Source: Chloroflexota bacterium (GTDB lineage: Bacteria; Chloroflexota; Anaerolineae; Promineifilales; Promineifilaceae). Taken from it: a stretch of 6,962 bases of DNA. This document shows positions 5,020 through 6,962 of the stretch, piece by piece; the stretch's first letter is position 1, and each line of letters begins with the position of its first letter. The DNA lies in assembly GCA_030599405.1 (NCBI GenBank), contig JAUVOB010000073.1:1-6962 (forward strand), read 5' to 3'. The position numbers were made by a program, and so were the translations under genes. The notes under the pieces are model-generated. The model had not been told where the DNA came from, made no database searches, and saw only the letters and a program-made list of their open reading frames with translations.

Positions 5020-6962
5020 TTGAGAGATTTGCAGCAAGAACAAATAGAGGTGCCAGAGACTGACCTGATCAACAGGCAGCTAGAATCGCTGAACCGAATC
5101 GGACACCTACTCAGGCAGAATTTAGAATTAAAGGACATCTTAGGGCGTGTCGTCCAAGAGGTTATCGACGTCACGCATTCGGACGCCGCATTGATACATT
5201 TGATGCAGGCTCGTGGCTTGGATAATTCGATTAGGATCAGTCAGGGTTCCGTCTTGCCAGAAGCTGGTATCAGTGATATTGAGAAAGAAGCTGCCGATAA
5301 CCGCGAGGCCATCGCTCGCCAGTTCGAGCAAGAGCCAGGCATCGTGGCTTCAATGCTTTGCTACCCGATTGTTTCCCAGGAGGAAGTAATCGGTACCTTC
5401 ACTATCGTTAACTTGCAGGCCAATGGGCTGAATACCATCTCACCATCCTACATCGGCGCCGTGATAAGTTTCATCGTGGCGGCGATTGACAAGATGGGAA
5501 TTATCAACGAGCTTGACCAGCGATCTCGTCTGATGGCAAGGCGATACCAACAGCTGGAGAGCGTCGCGAAAGTAGGTAGTCAAATCGATTCTCGCGGCTC
5601 GAGAGACGATTTATTTCGCAGCCTAACCAGGGTCATCGGGCAGGCGGTGGAATATCGGAGTGTCATTCTTGACCTCATAGACGACGATGATCCCGATCTG
5701 AACCTATGGACCGTCGCCGCATGGGGTATCTCTGACACCGATCTCGAATCGTCGAAACACAAGAAGAAGCAGTGGCAGATCTTTGAACAACTCCTCCGGC
5801 CCGAATTCGCCCTCGGCGCCACCTATTTCCTTCCGGTCGAGAATGACCCATCGGCAGATAGCCGAATAGACATTAAGATAGGATCAGCTGAGCAATCTAT
5901 TGAGCGCTTGCTTCTATCGACCAACTCCTGGAGAGAAGGAGATCGTTACTTCGCGCCTCTGTATCGTTCCCAGGGCCAACCGGTAGGTCTCCTGACTCTG
6001 GGTGATCCAGTTAGTGGCAGCCGACCAGATATCGATACCGCTCTCCTGGCTGAAGTTTTGGCCAAATACGCGGTGATGATCGTTGAAGAATCCAGGCTCG
6101 TGGCTGAGGTGGAAAGTCGCGACCGCGAAGTGAGCACTTTATTTGAGGTAAGCCAGAGAATCCAGGGAGCCCTCGGTAAAGATAGGATCCTGAGAGAGAC
6201 GGCCGATTATCTTCTGCAGATGGTCGATGCTACTGACTGCACTATCTACGAGTGGAGTAGAAAAAGTAAAGAAGTATCTGTGAGCGTCGTGGCAACAAAG
6301 CTTCCTGATACGGCCGCGATGGCAGAGGGTACAACCCACGAACTGGCCAAACTGGTCCCGATTCGCCAGGTCCTGGAATCTCAATCCCCACTATTGCTGA
6401 ATCTGGGTGATAGTGACGTTCATCCCCCGGAGAGGTTCTCCCAGACGGCTGAATCAGGATCTTTTACCTTGGCTCTATTGCCGATAGAGCTAGGTGGCGA
6501 GGTCTTTGGCGCCGCTGAATTACTCATTCCGAGGAGTGGTCGCGACGTTGGTGCCAAGGAGATAAAGTTGCTGACCGCTGTGATAAACCAGGCGGCCATT
6601 GCATTGGAAAACGCTCAACTATTCGATGATACGCTCCAGCGCGAGCGCTTTTTTGCAGCCCTGGGTCGAGTCACCCTGGCCATGAACCAGACAGTTGACC
6701 TATCCGCCGTTTTGACATTGATCTGTCGTGAAAGTTTGTCGCTGTTTGGCGTTGACGGGGCTTATATTTGGCAGAAACAGGGGGACAGACTGGTCGGAGT
6801 TGCTGCCCGCGGCTATAAGGAAGAACAGTTCGTCGGCTCGGCCGCATCAATCGCTGATAAGGATGTATTTGCCCCAGCCATCGCGAGCGGTGGCCGTGGC
6901 GAATATTGTAATTACTACCAGAGCCAGACAACCTATACGAAGCATTTCCCCCCTTCCCGTTA
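5020..6962 (+). CDS. Multi-GAF-domain sensor protein, 5' part (runs off the window)
   Basis: The frame is open from the TTG at 5020 to the last base with no stop, 647 residues plus two bases. At least four GAF-like units occur in tandem. Each starts with a helix of the pattern L..I......L..IL..V......: about residues 24-160 (LNRIGHLLRQNLELKDILGRV), 180-360 (ESVAKVGSQIDSRGSRDDLF), 372-530 (STLFEVSQRIQGALGKDRIL) and from about 544 onward (FFAALGRVTLAMNQTVDLSAV), the last one cut off. Each complete unit ends in a helix such as LLTAVINQAAIALENAQLFDD (517-537), and these helices run into the next unit as charged, probably coiled-coil linkers. No signal peptide or membrane helix is seen, so it is probably cytosolic. 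GAF domains bind small molecules such as cyclic nucleotides, haem or chromophores, but no ligand residue can be named. Such proteins often end in a histidine kinase, cyclase or phosphatase domain. The response regulator just upstream makes a kinase the best guess, but it is not visible here. Confidence 0.9.
   Translation, partial: MRDLQQEQIEVPETDLINRQLESLNRIGHLLRQNLELKDILGRVVQEVIDVTHSDAALIHLMQARGLDNSIRISQGSVLPEAGISDIEKEAADNREAIARQFEQEPGIVASMLCYPIVSQEEVIGTFTIVNLQANGLNTISPSYIGAVISFIVAAIDKMGIINELDQRSRLMARRYQQLESVAKVGSQIDSRGSRDDLFRSLTRVIGQAVEYRSVILDLIDDDDPDLNLWTVAAWGISDTDLESSKHKKKQWQIFEQLLRPEFALGATYFLPVENDPSADSRIDIKIGSAEQSIERLLLSTNSWREGDRYFAPLYRSQGQPVGLLTLGDPVSGSRPDIDTALLAEVLAKYAVMIVEESRLVAEVESRDREVSTLFEVSQRIQGALGKDRILRETADYLLQMVDATDCTIYEWSRKSKEVSVSVVATKLPDTAAMAEGTTHELAKLVPIRQVLESQSPLLLNLGDSDVHPPERFSQTAESGSFTLALLPIELGGEVFGAAELLIPRSGRDVGAKEIKLLTAVINQAAIALENAQLFDDTLQRERFFAALGRVTLAMNQTVDLSAVLTLICRESLSLFGVDGAYIWQKQGDRLVGVAARGYKEEQFVGSAASIADKDVFAPAIASGGRGEYCNYYQSQTTYTKHFPPSR

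Noticed and set aside
4980..6931. Several minus-strand ORFs opposite the last 2 kb
   Set aside because: All are antisense to a single uninterrupted + strand frame of 647 codons with GAF-like repeats, which explains the region better.

Overview
All seven protein genes supported in this window lie on the + strand, packed closely enough to be one or two operons. The first and last genes are cut by the window edges. I saw no rRNA, tRNA, CRISPR array, insertion sequence or credible minus-strand gene. The protein families and wording are most like Chloroflexota (Anaerolineae/Chloroflexia-type or related uncultured bacteria): a DUF4388 protein, a small COG2229-type (Srprb/MglA-like) GTPase, a V4R-domain protein, a hexapeptide-repeat protein with a nucleotidyltransferase-like front half, and a multi-GAF sensor. 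That placement rests on recalled family resemblance, not on a marker gene.

Layout. 1-336 is the C-terminal end of a DUF4388-type protein. 337-609 is a gap with no convincing gene. 610-1152 is the small GTPase. 1205-2008 is an alpha/beta-hydrolase, 1992-2675 a V4R-domain protein and 2672-3982 a left-handed beta-helix (LbH) protein; these three overlap end to start (17 nt, then 4 nt), so translation is probably coupled. A 94-bp spacer (3983-4076) carries a perfect 14-bp tandem duplication whose unit contains an odd-centred palindrome. 4077-4943 is a response regulator fused to a GGDEF-like domain that has lost its catalytic signature. After a 76-bp spacer, 5020 to the window end (and beyond) is a sensor with at least four GAF domains, starting at TTG behind a strong Shine-Dalgarno sequence.

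How the parts may work together. The left end (DUF4388 plus GTPase) resembles bacterial small-GTPase signalling modules such as the Streptomyces conservons or MglA/MglB, but no Roadblock protein is visible here. The right end (response regulator plus multi-GAF protein) looks like a two-component pair, although any kinase domain would lie beyond the window. Between them are a probable small-molecule hydrolase, a putative ligand- or metal-binding V4R protein and a beta-helix protein. A reasonable inference is one sensory/regulatory locus that joins GTPase switching, small-molecule sensing by V4R and GAF domains, and phosphorelay output through a non-catalytic GGDEF-like domain. The physiological signal and output cannot be read from the sequence.
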